A stretch of 64,000 bases of DNA from Corallococcus soli (GCF_014930455.1 NZ_JAAIYO010000001.1:1178001-1242000); one strand, 5' to 3'; shown: positions 8,618-18,223, counted from the first letter of the stretch. The notes: a model not told the origin generated them from the letters alone. Numbers and translations: made by a program.

Positions 8618-11221
8618 CTACGGCCCGACGACGGCCATGGCCATGCGGTCGAAGTCGATGACCCGGCGGGCCACCTCCTGCACGTCCGCGGCGGTCACCT
8701 TCGCCACGTGCTCGGAGTAGTGCAGGAAGTTGTCCAGCCCCACGCCGTAGCAGGTGTCCAGCGCGAGCAGCGTCGCGCGGGCGCTGTTGCGCTGCAGGTC
8801 GATTTCGTACGCGCCGATGATGTGCTGCTTGGCGCGCTCCAGCTCCGCGTCCGGAATCGGCTCGTCGCGGATGCGCTCCAATTCCTTGCGCATGCCCGCC
8901 ACGGCCGCGTCCACCTTCTCCGGGCTCGTGCCCATGTAGACGGCGAAGTAGCCCGGGTCCAACCCGTCCATGGAGAAGCTGCTCACGCTGTAGGCCATGG
9001 AGCGCTTGTCGCGCAGCTCGACGAAGAGCCGGCCGCCCTGGCCCGACAGCACCGTGGACAGCACGTCCAGCGTGATGCGCCACGGGTCGGTGAGCCGCGC
9101 GGCCTGGAAGCCCATCACCAGGTGCGTCTGCGCGCGCGCCAGCTCCTTCTTCTCCGTGCGCGCTGACGAGGGAGGCGCTTCCGGCAGCACCGGCTTCGCC
9201 TTCACCGCGCCGCCCCGCGACGTGCCGAAGTATTCGAGCGCCAGCGCCCGCACCTCCTCCACCCGCACGTCGCCCACCACGCTCAACGTCATCTGCGAGG
9301 GATCCATGTGCGCCCGGTGGTACGCGCGCAGCTGCTCCGACCCCAGCTTCTCCACCGACGCCTTCTCGCCCGTGAGCGGCAGCCGGTACGGGTGCTCGCG
9401 GTACAGCGTGCGCGCGAACAGCTCGAAGGCGAGGCTGGACGGCTTGTCCTCGCGGGTGAGGATGTCCTGGAGCAGCAGCGACCGCTCCCGGGCGACCTCC
9501 TCCTCGCGGAAGGCGGGGTTGAGCAGGCAGTCGGCGAACAGCCGGAAGCCCGGCTCGAAGTAGCGCGACAGGAAGTCCGCCTTCAGGCTCACGGAGTTGC
9601 GGCCGCCCTGGGCGCTGACGTTGCCCGCGTAGATGTCGCTCAGCTGGGAGACCTCATCCGCGCTGAGCGTGGCGGTGCCGCGCGTGAGGGTGCGGCTCAC
9701 CAGGGTGGTGATGCCGTTGTCCTCGGGCGTCTCGTAGCGCAGGCCGCCGGAGAAGGCCGCGCGCATGGAGAACAGCGGCACGTGGGGCTCCACGCGCACC
9801 ACCAGCGTCGCGCCGGAGGGCAGCTTCTCCTGGTGCACCTCCGAGCGCGCGGACGCCACCGTGCTCCGGGCCGGACGCGCCGGGGCCTCGGGGGGCACCG
9901 GCCGGGCCGCGCGCTCCGGGGGTGTGAGGCCCGGGGCCCTGGCCGCTTCGTCCAGCGCGGCGTTCACCGCGTCCTGCGTCAGCTCCGCGGCTGGCGGCAC
10001 CAGCGCGGTGAAGATGGCGTGCTCCAGCCGCAGGTACTTCTGGGCGACGCGGAGCAGGTCCTCGCGCTTCAGCCCGCGGATGTCCTCCATGTAGCGGGCC
10101 TCGGACTCCAGGCCGCCGGGGCTCGTCTGGTACGAGCCCAGGTTGCGCGCGGTGCCCTGCACCGTCTCCTTGCGGTAGACGGACTCCGCCTCCACCGCGG
10201 ACTTGAGCGTGCGCAGCTCGTCCTCGGGCACCAGCGTGGTGCGCAGCGCCTCCAGCACGCGCGCGGCCTGCGTGAGCGCCTTCGTCGCCTGGGCCGGCGG
10301 CAGCGTCAGGGCCACGGAGAAGATGCCGGGGTCCTTGGGCGTGTACGCGGAGGCGTGGATGTCATTGACCAGGTGCTGGCGGTGCTTCACCTCGCGCACC
10401 AGCCACGACGACTCGCCCTGGCCGGCGATCATCGCCAGCATGTCCAGGGCGGGCACGTCCGGGTGCTCCAGCTCCGGGATGGGGAAGGACAGGTGCAGGT
10501 AGGCCTCCTTCACGTCCTCCGCCTGGATGTGGATGCGCCGGCCGGTGGGCGCCGCCTCGCGGGGGCGGGGCACCGGGCCCGCGTAGGGCCGGCCCCAGTC
10601 ACCGCCGAAGATCTCCTCCACCCACTCGCGCAGCTCCGGCTCGCGCAGGTCTCCCGCGACGGACAGCACCAGGTTCTTCGGCGTGTAGTGCCGGTGGTAG
10701 AACTCCAGCACCTTCTCGCGGGTGAAGCTGCGCACGCTCTCCTCGGTGCCGATGACGGGCAGCCGGTAGGGGTGCGTCTGGAAGGCGGTGGCGAACAGGC
10801 CGCGCGAGGCGCGGCGCGACGGCGAGTCGAAGCTGCGCTTGATCTCCTCGCACACCACCTCGATTTCGCGCGCCAGCTCCTCCTTGTCGAACGCGGAGCG
10901 GCGCACCGCGTCCCCCAGGATGTCCAGGCCCGTGCGGGCGAACTGGCTGGCGATGACGATGTGGTAGACGGTCTGGTCGAAGGACGTCCAGGCGTTGATC
11001 TCCCCGCCGTGCGCTTCAATGTCGCGGGCGATCTCGCCGGGTCCGCGGCGCTCCGTGCCCTTGAAGAGCATGTGCTCGTGCAGGTGGGCGAGTCCGGCCT
11101 GGTCGGGCCGCTCGTCCGCGCTGCCGGCCTTGACCCAGACCTGGAAGGCCGCGACCTTGGCGGCGTGCTGCTCTTCGAAGACGACGGTGAGACCGTTGGG
11201 CAGGGCGTAGCGGATGGCCAT
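8618..11221 (-). CDS. M16 family zinc metallopeptidase, two tandem M16 units in one chain
   Basis: 867 residues containing two M16 (pitrilysin/MPP-like) repeats. The first half has the inverted zinc motif HLHEH at residues 46-50 (H46, E49, H50) followed by MLFKGT, with a distal glutamate in the EELAREIEVVCEEI helix. The second half begins about residue 445 (EKLPSGATLVVRVEP); where an active M16 would carry HxxEH it has ITTLVSRTLTRGT, so it is non-catalytic and likely a structural partner, as in other clamshell M16 peptidases. A Pro/Ala/Arg-rich linker (about 415-440) joins them. No signal peptide is seen, so it is predicted to act on peptides in the cytoplasm. Confidence 0.92.
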   Translation of the reverse strand: MAIRYALPNGLTVVFEEQHAAKVAAFQVWVKAGSADERPDQAGLAHLHEHMLFKGTERRGPGEIARDIEAHGGEINAWTSFDQTVYHIVIASQFARTGLDILGDAVRRSAFDKEELAREIEVVCEEIKRSFDSPSRRASRGLFATAFQTHPYRLPVIGTEESVRSFTREKVLEFYHRHYTPKNLVLSVAGDLREPELREWVEEIFGGDWGRPYAGPVPRPREAAPTGRRIHIQAEDVKEAYLHLSFPIPELEHPDVPALDMLAMIAGQGESSWLVREVKHRQHLVNDIHASAYTPKDPGIFSVALTLPPAQATKALTQAARVLEALRTTLVPEDELRTLKSAVEAESVYRKETVQGTARNLGSYQTSPGGLESEARYMEDIRGLKREDLLRVAQKYLRLEHAIFTALVPPAAELTQDAVNAALDEAARAPGLTPPERAARPVPPEAPARPARSTVASARSEVHQEKLPSGATLVVRVEPHVPLFSMRAAFSGGLRYETPEDNGITTLVSRTLTRGTATLSADEVSQLSDIYAGNVSAQGGRNSVSLKADFLSRYFEPGFRLFADCLLNPAFREEEVARERSLLLQDILTREDKPSSLAFELFARTLYREHPYRLPLTGEKASVEKLGSEQLRAYHRAHMDPSQMTLSVVGDVRVEEVRALALEYFGTSRGGAVKAKPVLPEAPPSSARTEKKELARAQTHLVMGFQAARLTDPWRITLDVLSTVLSGQGGRLFVELRDKRSMAYSVSSFSMDGLDPGYFAVYMGTSPEKVDAAVAGMRKELERIRDEPIPDAELERAKQHIIGAYEIDLQRNSARATLLALDTCYGVGLDNFLHYSEHVAKVTAADVQEVARRVIDFDRMAMAVVGP

Positions 11222-11424
11222 AGGGAACGTCCGAAGCTGTCACCGCCCCCACGGGGAGGCAAGGCGAGGTGTGCGAGGTGTGATGTTTGCCCCATTGGCT
11301 AACGTCCGGGGCCCCCCGCGTCGAGCGGACCGTGCCGCCTTCCTCCTGCCAGGCAGGCGAAGCGACGGCGGGTGTGTCGCGTAACTGGTGGAAACCCCCC
11401 GCCGCCAGTAACCTGGGAGCGCAC

Positions 11425-13677
11425 ATGCCGTCCCCTCCGGATGAGGCGGATCCGTTCGCGGACCTCAAGGATTTGCTGGATGACGGCGACGCCCCGGTGG
11501 CGGCGCCCGCCCCGGCGCCCTCCAGGCCGCTCACGGTTCCCAAGCCTCCCACCACAGCGCCTCCGCCCCTGCCGCCCCGCCGGCCGGCCGCCCCCCTGTC
11601 CGCCGAGCCGGCGGCCCGTCCCGCCGGGGCTCCGGCCACGCCCGCCCCCGTGGCGTCCCGCACCCCCGCGCCCATCGGGGGTGGAGGGTTGCCCACGACC
11701 GCCCCCCTGTCCCCGGCCGCCGCGGCGCGCAGCCCCGGCAAGGGGGACCCCTTCGGGGAGCCCGCCGAACCCCGGCTGCCCATGGGCGGGTCGCCGGAGG
11801 AGAAGCTGGAGTTCTTCCGGGGCATCCTGAAGCAGAAGACGGAGACGCTGGCCCGGGCGCGCGCGCTGTACGCGGAGCGCGAGGCGGAGCTGGCCCCCCT
11901 GCGGGCCGCGCTGGAGAAGGCGCGCAAGGACGCGGGCGCGGCGGGGACGCCGGCCCAGGACGAGCAGCGCGCGCAGCTGGCCCAGGCGAAGCTCGCCGCG
12001 CTGGAGGCGGAGCTGGCCGCGTCGGAGGCGGACCGCCGGGACCTGTCCCGCGCGCTGGCGGAGGTGGAGTCGGAGGTCCCCCGGCTGACGGAGGAGCTCC
12101 AGGTCGAACGCGAGTCACGCGGCTCGATGGCGGAGGAGCTGGTCGGCGCCAAGGAGGCGCTGGGGCTCGCGCAGGACCGGGTGGCGGAGCTGGCCGCCGG
12201 CAAGTCCGAAGCCCAGGGCGCGCTGGAGGCCGTCCAGGAGCAGTACCAGTCGCTGCTCGGGGACGTGGAGCGGCTGACCGCCGACGTCCAGGCGCTCACC
12301 CAGGAGCGCGACGCGCTCACCCTGCGCGGCGGCCAGCTGGAGGCGGCGCTCGCGGAGGCGCAGGGGTCGCTGGGCACGCTGGAGAGCGAGAGCGACTGGT
12401 CGCGCAGCTCGCTGGAAGAGGCCCACAACCACGCGAAGCTGCTGGAGGGCGAACGGGACGCCGCGCGCCGGCAGCTCGCGGTGGTGGAGGACGGGCTGCG
12501 CTCGCTCCAGACGCACGTGACGGAGCTGGAGCGGACGCTCGCGCTGAAGGACGCGGACGCGGTGGGCCTGCGCGCCGCGCTCACCGCGCGCACGGCGGAG
12601 GCCGCGGAGCTGCCCTCGCTGCGCAGCGCCCTGGAGGGCCGCGCGGCGGAGGCCGGCCAGGCCCTGGCGCGCGTGCGCGCACTGGAAGCGGAGCTGGCCC
12701 AGGCGAAGGAAGGCGTCCGCCAGGACATCGAGGCCGCGGAGGTCCGCGCGCGGATGGCCGAGTCGGAGCTGGCCTCGCTGAAGGAGGTGCTGGAGGCGGC
12801 CGAGGTCGAGCAGGTGTCGCTGCGCGACCGGATGGAGTCGGACGCGGCGGCGCTCGGCGAGGCGGTGCAGGACGCCGAGACGCGCGTGCACGACGCCGAG
12901 GCCCGGGTGCGGGACGCCGAGGCCAAGGTGGCGGAGCTGACGGCCCAGGTGACGGCCGCGGACACCGAGCGCGAGTCGCACCAGCAGCAGCTGGCCGCGC
13001 TGGACCGCAAGGTGGCCACCACCCAGGCGGAGCGCGTCGGCTTCTCCGCGCGCGTGTCCATGCTGGAGACGGCCGTGGGCCAGCGCGACGCGGAGCTCCA
13101 GCGCCTGCAGGCCCAGGTCGCCAAGGCGCAGGAGGAGCTGACGCTGGAGCGCGCCCGGCGCGAGGCGGTGGAAGCCGAGGCCGCGGACGCCCGGGTGAAC
13201 GCCGCGGAAGCCGAGGCCCGCGTGGACGCCCTGGCCGCGGGGCAGGGGGGACAGCGCGACGAGCTGGCCGCCCTCACCGAGCAGTTGGAGGCGGCCCGCG
13301 CGGAAGCGGACAAGGTGGACCGGCTCCAGCAGCGCGTGAAGATGGTGGAGGGCGCGCTGGAGGCCTCCGAGTCCAAGCGCCGCGTCGCCGAAACACAGGC
13401 GGCCCGGGTGAAGGACCTGGACGCGAAGCTCGCCCAGCTCAACGCCGCGCTGCAGGCGGAGCAGGCGGCACGACAGCTGCTCGAAGCCCAACTGGAGGAG
13501 GCACCGTCGGCCGCTTCGGGCGCCCCCGCTGACTGGGAGCAGGAGCGCGAGCAGCTCAGGGCGGACGTGGCCTCCATGAAGCGCAAGCTGATGGCGGCCG
13601 AGTCGGCGCTCGAGTCGGCCGCCAGCACCAAGGCGAAGGTGGCGAGGCTGGAAGCGCAATTGAAGGCACTGAAGTAG
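11425..13677 (+). CDS. Long coiled-coil protein of unknown function
   Basis: 750 residues. An acidic start (PPDEADPFADLKDLLDDGD) is followed by a Pro/Ala linker to about residue 110. From about residue 125 to the end it is almost unbroken heptad-rich helix dominated by Ala, Glu, Leu and Arg, for example repeated LEAELA and DAEARVRDAEAKV units. There is no membrane segment, receiver domain or enzyme motif. The ATG at 11425 follows GGGAG seven bases upstream and directly precedes the conserved-looking acidic start; a longer open frame reaches to 11287 but looks non-coding. A cytoskeletal or scaffold role is plausible, and the resemblance to named motility proteins is only compositional. hemW starts 14 bases downstream. 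Confidence 0.8.
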   Translation: MPSPPDEADPFADLKDLLDDGDAPVAAPAPAPSRPLTVPKPPTTAPPPLPPRRPAAPLSAEPAARPAGAPATPAPVASRTPAPIGGGGLPTTAPLSPAAAARSPGKGDPFGEPAEPRLPMGGSPEEKLEFFRGILKQKTETLARARALYAEREAELAPLRAALEKARKDAGAAGTPAQDEQRAQLAQAKLAALEAELAASEADRRDLSRALAEVESEVPRLTEELQVERESRGSMAEELVGAKEALGLAQDRVAELAAGKSEAQGALEAVQEQYQSLLGDVERLTADVQALTQERDALTLRGGQLEAALAEAQGSLGTLESESDWSRSSLEEAHNHAKLLEGERDAARRQLAVVEDGLRSLQTHVTELERTLALKDADAVGLRAALTARTAEAAELPSLRSALEGRAAEAGQALARVRALEAELAQAKEGVRQDIEAAEVRARMAESELASLKEVLEAAEVEQVSLRDRMESDAAALGEAVQDAETRVHDAEARVRDAEAKVAELTAQVTAADTERESHQQQLAALDRKVATTQAERVGFSARVSMLETAVGQRDAELQRLQAQVAKAQEELTLERARREAVEAEAADARVNAAEAEARVDALAAGQGGQRDELAALTEQLEAARAEADKVDRLQQRVKMVEGALEASESKRRVAETQAARVKDLDAKLAQLNAALQAEQAARQLLEAQLEEAPSAASGAPADWEQEREQLRADVASMKRKLMAAESALESAASTKAKVARLEAQLKALK

Positions 13678-13690
13678 AGGTTCCACCTCC

Positions 13691-14896
13691 ATGTCCTTCG
13701 CCGCGCCCACGGATCCGCTCACGGGGATGCAGGCGGCCCGCTTCGGGCTGTACCTGCACTTCCCGTACTGCCTGGCCAAGTGCCCCTACTGCGACTTCGC
13801 GGTGGCGGTGGCGCGCCAGGTGCCGGAGGAGCGGTACGCGAACGCGGTGCTCGCGGAATTGGACGCGCGGCTGTCCGCGGACCCCTCGCTGCGAACGAAG
13901 CCGCTGGAGTCGCTCTTCCTGGGCGGGGGCACGCCGTCCCTCTGGCACCCCCGCTACGTGGCGCGGGTGCTGGAGGGCATCGCCGCGCGCATGTCGCTCG
14001 CGCCGGGCCTGGAGGTGTCGCTGGAGGGCAACCCGGAGCGCTCGGACGCGGAGCGCTTCGCCGGCTACCGCGCCGCGGGCATCAACCGTCTGTCCCTGGG
14101 CGTGCAGTCCTTCCAGCCCCGGACGCTGAAGGCCCTGGGCCGCGCGCACGACGCGGCCATGGTGGAGGGCGCGGTGGCGGCGGCGCGCAAGGCGGACTTC
14201 CCGGTGGTGGCGCTGGACTTCATCTACGGCGTGCACGGCCAGACGCGCGCGGAGGTGGAGGCGGACGCGCTCCGCGCCGTGGCGCTGGCCCCCGAGCACC
14301 TGTCCACCTACGCGCTGACGGTGGAGCGCGAGGTGCTGGCGGAGGACACGCCGCTGTCCAAGCAACTGGCGCGAGGAGAGCTCACGCTGCCGGAGGACGA
14401 CGACGTGGTGGCCATGGCCCGCACGGTACGCGACGTGTACGGCGCCCACGGCCTCGCCCGCTACGAGGTGTCCAACCACGCGCGCCCCGGCTTCAGCTCG
14501 CGGCACAACGCGCTCTACTGGACGGGCGGCGAGTACCTGGCGCTGGGCGTGGGCGCCACGGGCATGCTGCTGTCGCCCCGGCCCCACCGCTACGTCAACC
14601 TGCGCAGCCCGGAGGCGTACCTGCGCGCGGTGGAGGAGGGCCGGGTGCCGGAGGCGAGCCGCGAGGACCTGGCGCCCGAGGAGCTCTTCGCCGAGCGACT
14701 GAGCATGGGCTTGCGCCTGGTGTCGGGGGTGGACTGGGAGGCCGTGTGTGAGCGATACGGCCAGCCCGTGGAGCCCCGGCGCGCGGAGGTCGAGCGGCTG
14801 GTGGCCCATGGCTTCGCCACCCGGGACGGGCGCAGACTGGCCCTGACGGAGCGGGGCGCGGACGTGCACAGCGCCATCTGTGCGCGGCTGCTCTAG
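13691..14896 (+). CDS. hemW: Radical SAM protein HemW
   Basis: 401 residues. The radical SAM cluster motif is CX3CX2C at C27, C31 and C34 (YCLAKCPYCDF), as in HemW and HemN. It continues with the family's SLFLGGGTPSLW, EVSLEGNPE and INRLSLGVQSF motifs and a HemN-type C-terminal domain. HemW was long annotated as an oxygen-independent coproporphyrinogen oxidase, but known members bind heme and act as heme chaperones; they lack a full HemN N-terminal extension, as here. The cytoplasmic role in heme delivery is inferred from the family. It lies close behind the coiled-coil gene and may be co-transcribed with it. Confidence 0.92.
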   Translation: MSFAAPTDPLTGMQAARFGLYLHFPYCLAKCPYCDFAVAVARQVPEERYANAVLAELDARLSADPSLRTKPLESLFLGGGTPSLWHPRYVARVLEGIAARMSLAPGLEVSLEGNPERSDAERFAGYRAAGINRLSLGVQSFQPRTLKALGRAHDAAMVEGAVAAARKADFPVVALDFIYGVHGQTRAEVEADALRAVALAPEHLSTYALTVEREVLAEDTPLSKQLARGELTLPEDDDVVAMARTVRDVYGAHGLARYEVSNHARPGFSSRHNALYWTGGEYLALGVGATGMLLSPRPHRYVNLRSPEAYLRAVEEGRVPEASREDLAPEELFAERLSMGLRLVSGVDWEAVCERYGQPVEPRRAEVERLVAHGFATRDGRRLALTERGADVHSAICARLL

Positions 14897-14923
14897 GACG
14901 GGACGGCCGCTCGCGGAGCGGGG

Positions 14924-15769
14924 GTGTCGGATGAGGAAGGACGTTCGAGCGTGCTGACCAAGTGGTTGTTGTGGATGGGCCTGACGTTGCTGACGGGCAG
15001 CCCCCTCCTGTCGTTGGCCCTGCTGGTGGTGCTGCTGTTCGCGGCGGACCGCTTCACGCTCCAGCTGTTTCCCAGCCCGGTGCGCGCCCTGAAGCGGTGG
15101 CAGCGCGCCGGAGAGCTGGCCGGCACCATCCTCACCAACACCCACGACCGCCGCGCCCGCGCGGAGCTGGCCGACATCCGCCTGGGCCAGAAGCGCTACG
15201 CGGAAGCGGTGGACCTCCTGCGCCCCAACCTGGACGCGGGCGACGACGACGTGGACACCCTCTACCTGCTGGGCGTGGCCTACCTGGGCGCGGGGGATGC
15301 TCCCAAGGGCGAGCTGCTGCTCGACGAGGCCGCCCGCCTGGACGCCGACTACCGCCAGGGCGCCATCGACCTGGAGCGCGGCCGCTTCCGCCTCCAGTAC
15401 GGCGACCTCAAGGGCGCGCGCGAAGCCCTGGAGCGCTTCCTCCAGGTGCGCCAGGGCTCGGTGGAGGGCCGCGTGCTGCTGTCGCGCGTACTGGCGAAGG
15501 AGGGGCTCGCGGCGGAGGCGAAGGCGACGCGCGACGCCGCCTGGCGCGAGTACACCGTGGCACCCCGCTTCCAGCGCCGGCGCGACCGCTGGTGGGCCTG
15601 GCGCGCGCGGCCCTCCCGGCCGCTGACGTACGCCGCCGTGGCGCTGGTGATGATGGGGGTGGGGGCCTACGCGACCCGCCACCTGCCCACGCACGACGTG
15701 GCGCCGCGCTACTACTACGATGAGGCTCCCTACGCCGCGGAGGACCTGGGCGGGGACGACGCGGAGTAG
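14924..15769 (+). CDS. Membrane-anchored TPR protein
   Basis: 281 residues. A double or single N-terminal hydrophobic stretch (about residues 10-42) is followed by TPR-like helices from about 60 to 205 (LADIRLGQKRYAEAVDLL, VDTLYLLGVAYLGAGD, GDLKGAREALERFL) and a second membrane span near residues 232-250 before an acidic, Tyr-rich tail. The function is unknown; TPRs imply protein-protein contacts. The start taken is a GTG at 14924 with GGAG upstream; another in-frame GTG at 14951 with GGAAGG is also possible and would begin at LTKWLLWMG. It sits 27 bases after hemW in the same direction. Confidence 0.8.
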   Translation: MSDEEGRSSVLTKWLLWMGLTLLTGSPLLSLALLVVLLFAADRFTLQLFPSPVRALKRWQRAGELAGTILTNTHDRRARAELADIRLGQKRYAEAVDLLRPNLDAGDDDVDTLYLLGVAYLGAGDAPKGELLLDEAARLDADYRQGAIDLERGRFRLQYGDLKGAREALERFLQVRQGSVEGRVLLSRVLAKEGLAAEAKATRDAAWREYTVAPRFQRRRDRWWAWRARPSRPLTYAAVALVMMGVGAYATRHLPTHDVAPRYYYDEAPYAAEDLGGDDAE

Positions 15770-15825
15770 TCCGCGCACGTCCGCTCCCAGGCTTCCGCCC
15801 GACCCCCAGGCCGAGGCTTCCGCGC

Positions 15826-17370
15826 ATGTTCCCCCCGCCGTCCCAGGTGCTGCGCCAGCGGGAGGGAACGCTGGAGGACACGCCCTTCCCGCTGCTGCTG
15901 CACGCGCTGATGGTGGAGGAGCGCACCTGCACGCTGGAGCTCAAGGTGCGCCAGCGCGAGAAGCGCATCATCTTCGAGGACGGCGCGCCGGTGGCGTGCC
16001 ACTCCAACCTCCTGCACGAGACGCTGGGCAAGTACCTGGTGGAGAAGGGCCGCCTGACGGAGGGCGACTACCAGAAGGCCCTGGCGGAGAGCGTGTCCTC
16101 CGGCCACCAGATGGGTGCGCTGCTGGTGCAGAAGGCGCTCATCAGCCCCTTCGACCTCTACAAGCAGCTCCAGGCGAACCTGGCGCACAAGCTGCTGGAC
16201 TGCTTCCGCTGGACGGACGCGCGCTACCGGCTCATCTCGGACGTGGAGGCCCCGGACGCCACCGTGCGCGCCAACAGCGCGCAGCTCATCCTCACCGGCG
16301 TCTCCACCCAGCTGCCCTTCGACGCCGTCGCCACGCACTTCACCTTCACCGACGACCGCCGCTTCGGGCAGATGCCCGGCGTGGAGTCCGCGCCCAAGCT
16401 GTCCTCCAAGGACGCGCGCCTCTTCCAGGCCCTGCGCCAGCGGCCCACCTTCAACGAGCTGCTGGAGCGCACCGGCTTCGACATGGAGTCCGTCCTGCGC
16501 CGCCTCTACGCCCTGTGCCTCCTGGGCGTGGCGGGCTTCGTGGAGGACGTGGACCAGAGGGCCGCGGAGGTCGCCGCGAGGGCCCCGTCCGCGCCCGAAC
16601 CGGCGGCGGCCCCCGAGCCCGCGGCGGTGGTGGCCCCGGTGGCCCCTACCGGCACGCCCTTCGCGGATGACGACGAGGGCGCGCGAAACGCGCTCGTGGG
16701 CGCGTTCCTCTCCCACCGGAGCCAGGACCCGTTCGCGCTCCTGGACGTGCCGGAGGACGTGCAGCCGGTGGCGCTGCGCAAGGCGTTCCTCGCCGCCGCG
16801 GACCGGTGCTCCCCGCTGCGTTTCCAGACCTCGGAGCTGAAGGAGAAGGCCGAAGCGCTGCTCGCCGCCTACGCCCGGGCCTACGGCGCGCTGTCGGAAC
16901 CGGAGCAGAACGCGCTGTGGAAGAAGCGCCGGCAGGCCCACCGGGAGAAGGCCCGGGGCACCGGCCGGCCCACGGCGGCCGAACAGTTCCGCATCCGCAC
17001 CGACCTCCTGGACGCGACCACCCAGTTCGACGAGGCGAAGCGGCGCCTGGAGGCGCGCAACTTCCCGGGCGCCTTCGAGTACTTCGAGTACGCCTGCGAC
17101 ATCGACCCCCGGCCGCTCTACCAGGCCCACCGCGCCTGGGCGCGCTACCTGATGAAGCCGGAGGCCCACGGCCGGCTCGTGCTCCAGGAGCTCCAGGAGC
17201 TGGTGCGCCAGGAGCCCGGCCTGGAGGAGGGCTGGGCCTTCCTGGGCGACGTGGCCCGGGGGGAGGGCCAGTGGGCGCTCGCGGAGGACGCGCTGCGCAA
17301 GGCCTTCAAGTTGAACCCCCAGCAGCGCCGCTACGTGGCGCTCATCCAGGACATCGCCCGGCGGCGGTGA
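15826..17370 (+). CDS. DUF4388 protein with degenerate J-like domain and C-terminal TPRs
   Basis: 514 residues. Residues about 8-150 form a DUF4388-type module (GTLEDTPFPLLLHALMVEE, then LGKYLVEKGRLTEGDYQKAL and MGALLVQKALIS), which echoes the MshEN fold. Residues about 300-370 resemble a J domain (DPFALLDVPEDV, LRKAFLAAADRC), but the HPD tripeptide needed to stimulate DnaK is absent; the loop reads DRCSPLRF. The C-terminal part is TPR-like. DUF4388 proteins are common in delta-proteobacteria and are thought to be regulatory. An Ala/Pro linker separates the domains. It is convergent with a lipoprotein gene 23 bases away. Confidence 0.82.
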   Translation: MFPPPSQVLRQREGTLEDTPFPLLLHALMVEERTCTLELKVRQREKRIIFEDGAPVACHSNLLHETLGKYLVEKGRLTEGDYQKALAESVSSGHQMGALLVQKALISPFDLYKQLQANLAHKLLDCFRWTDARYRLISDVEAPDATVRANSAQLILTGVSTQLPFDAVATHFTFTDDRRFGQMPGVESAPKLSSKDARLFQALRQRPTFNELLERTGFDMESVLRRLYALCLLGVAGFVEDVDQRAAEVAARAPSAPEPAAAPEPAAVVAPVAPTGTPFADDDEGARNALVGAFLSHRSQDPFALLDVPEDVQPVALRKAFLAAADRCSPLRFQTSELKEKAEALLAAYARAYGALSEPEQNALWKKRRQAHREKARGTGRPTAAEQFRIRTDLLDATTQFDEAKRRLEARNFPGAFEYFEYACDIDPRPLYQAHRAWARYLMKPEAHGRLVLQELQELVRQEPGLEEGWAFLGDVARGEGQWALAEDALRKAFKLNPQQRRYVALIQDIARRR

Positions 17371-17393
17371 GCGCCACCGGGCGGGTGCGGCAC

Positions 17394-18065
17394 CTACGGC
17401 AGGGCGTTGAACCTGGCGCGCTGCTCCGCTGACAGGCTCTGGCCGTCTGACAGGTCACCGATCGCCTGATCGACATAGGCGGCGTCCTGCTTGCTCAAGG
17501 TCTTGCCCTCCAGGATCCTGAACAGCTCCTGGAAATCTTCGTACTGGGTCACCTTGCCCAGGTCGAACTCGCTGCTCAGGGCCGACGTGTCGCGCCCGCT
17601 GTTGGTGCAGTAGGCGAAGATGGGCTGGAAGTACCGCTCCTGGGGCGGCACCAGGATGGAGATGCGCTGCGCGATGATCCCGTTCTGCACCTCGCGGCTC
17701 CGGGACACGAAGATGAGCCCCGGGGGAAGCTCCAGGGGGATGGGAAGATTCGTGGTGTTGTTGAAGACGAGGCAGAGCTGCACCTGCTCGCCATGCCCCT
17801 TGGCCTGATCCTCATACTTGTAGTCGCAGTCCTCGGGGTCGGCGCTGTTGTAGCCCTTGATGGGCGTCTCCACGGTCAGGCCCTCCGGCAGGATGAAGGG
17901 GAGGCCCTCCGGCTCCTCTTCGTTGAGGCCCATCCCAGGACGGTGCTCCGGGTCGGTGGTTCCTCCGCCGTCGGGCTTGTCGATGGGATCCTCCTCATCG
18001 CCGCAGGCCGCCAGGGCCACCGCCATCGCCACCACACCCGCGCGCCATGCCAGATGCCAGTTCAT
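17394..18065 (-). CDS. Hypothetical lipoprotein
   Basis: 223 residues. The signal peptide ends in a lipobox (VALAAC, Cys17-18), followed by an Asp/Gly/Pro-rich spacer (about 20-50). The mature part has an immunoglobulin-like beta pattern (VQLCLVFNNTTNLPIPLELPPG) with several cysteines, and a helical C-terminus. I do not recognise the family. The ATG at 18065 is chosen because AGGAGG lies upstream and the signal peptide starts there; the frame continues 49 codons further upstream without coding character. It lies just upstream of, and divergent from, the Tad-like operon. Confidence 0.78.
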   Translation of the reverse strand: MNWHLAWRAGVVAMAVALAACGDEEDPIDKPDGGGTTDPEHRPGMGLNEEEPEGLPFILPEGLTVETPIKGYNSADPEDCDYKYEDQAKGHGEQVQLCLVFNNTTNLPIPLELPPGLIFVSRSREVQNGIIAQRISILVPPQERYFQPIFAYCTNSGRDTSALSSEFDLGKVTQYEDFQELFRILEGKTLSKQDAAYVDQAIGDLSDGQSLSAEQRARFNALP

Positions 18066-18197
18066 CACCGCTCCTCCTGATCGCTGCTCGTTCGCTTCCC
18101 ACGTCCGGCCCGCTTCACGTCGGACCCGCTCGAGACCACGCGCGCCCGGATGCGTCAAGCGCTCCTGGCGGCGGGCCACGGGGGAATGTCCGACAGG

Positions 18198-18223
18198 CTG
18201 GACGGCGACCACACCCCGTCCAG
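18198..18223. promoter_or_regulatory. 26-bp inverted repeat upstream of the Tad-like operon
   Basis: CTGGACGG (18198-18205) and CCGTCCAG (18216-18223) form perfect 8-base arms with 10 bases between, about one helical turn centre to centre. The site is 39 bases before the probable start of the first pilin gene and in the divergent gap shared with the lipoprotein gene at 18065. It looks like a dimeric repressor or activator site, or a leader hairpin. No confident -35/-10 pair was identified. Confidence 0.45.

Noticed and set aside
11263-11281. Tandem GCGAGGTGT repeat in the gap between the M16 and coiled-coil genes
   Set aside because: Only two 9-base copies. It is too short to call a regulatory array or minisatellite.
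11016-13631. Long minus-strand frame opposite the coiled-coil gene, rich in Ser/Ala
   Set aside because: It is the antisense of GAG/GCG/CTG-rich coiled-coil codons and has no domain features. The plus frame has a ribosome-binding site and heptad pattern.
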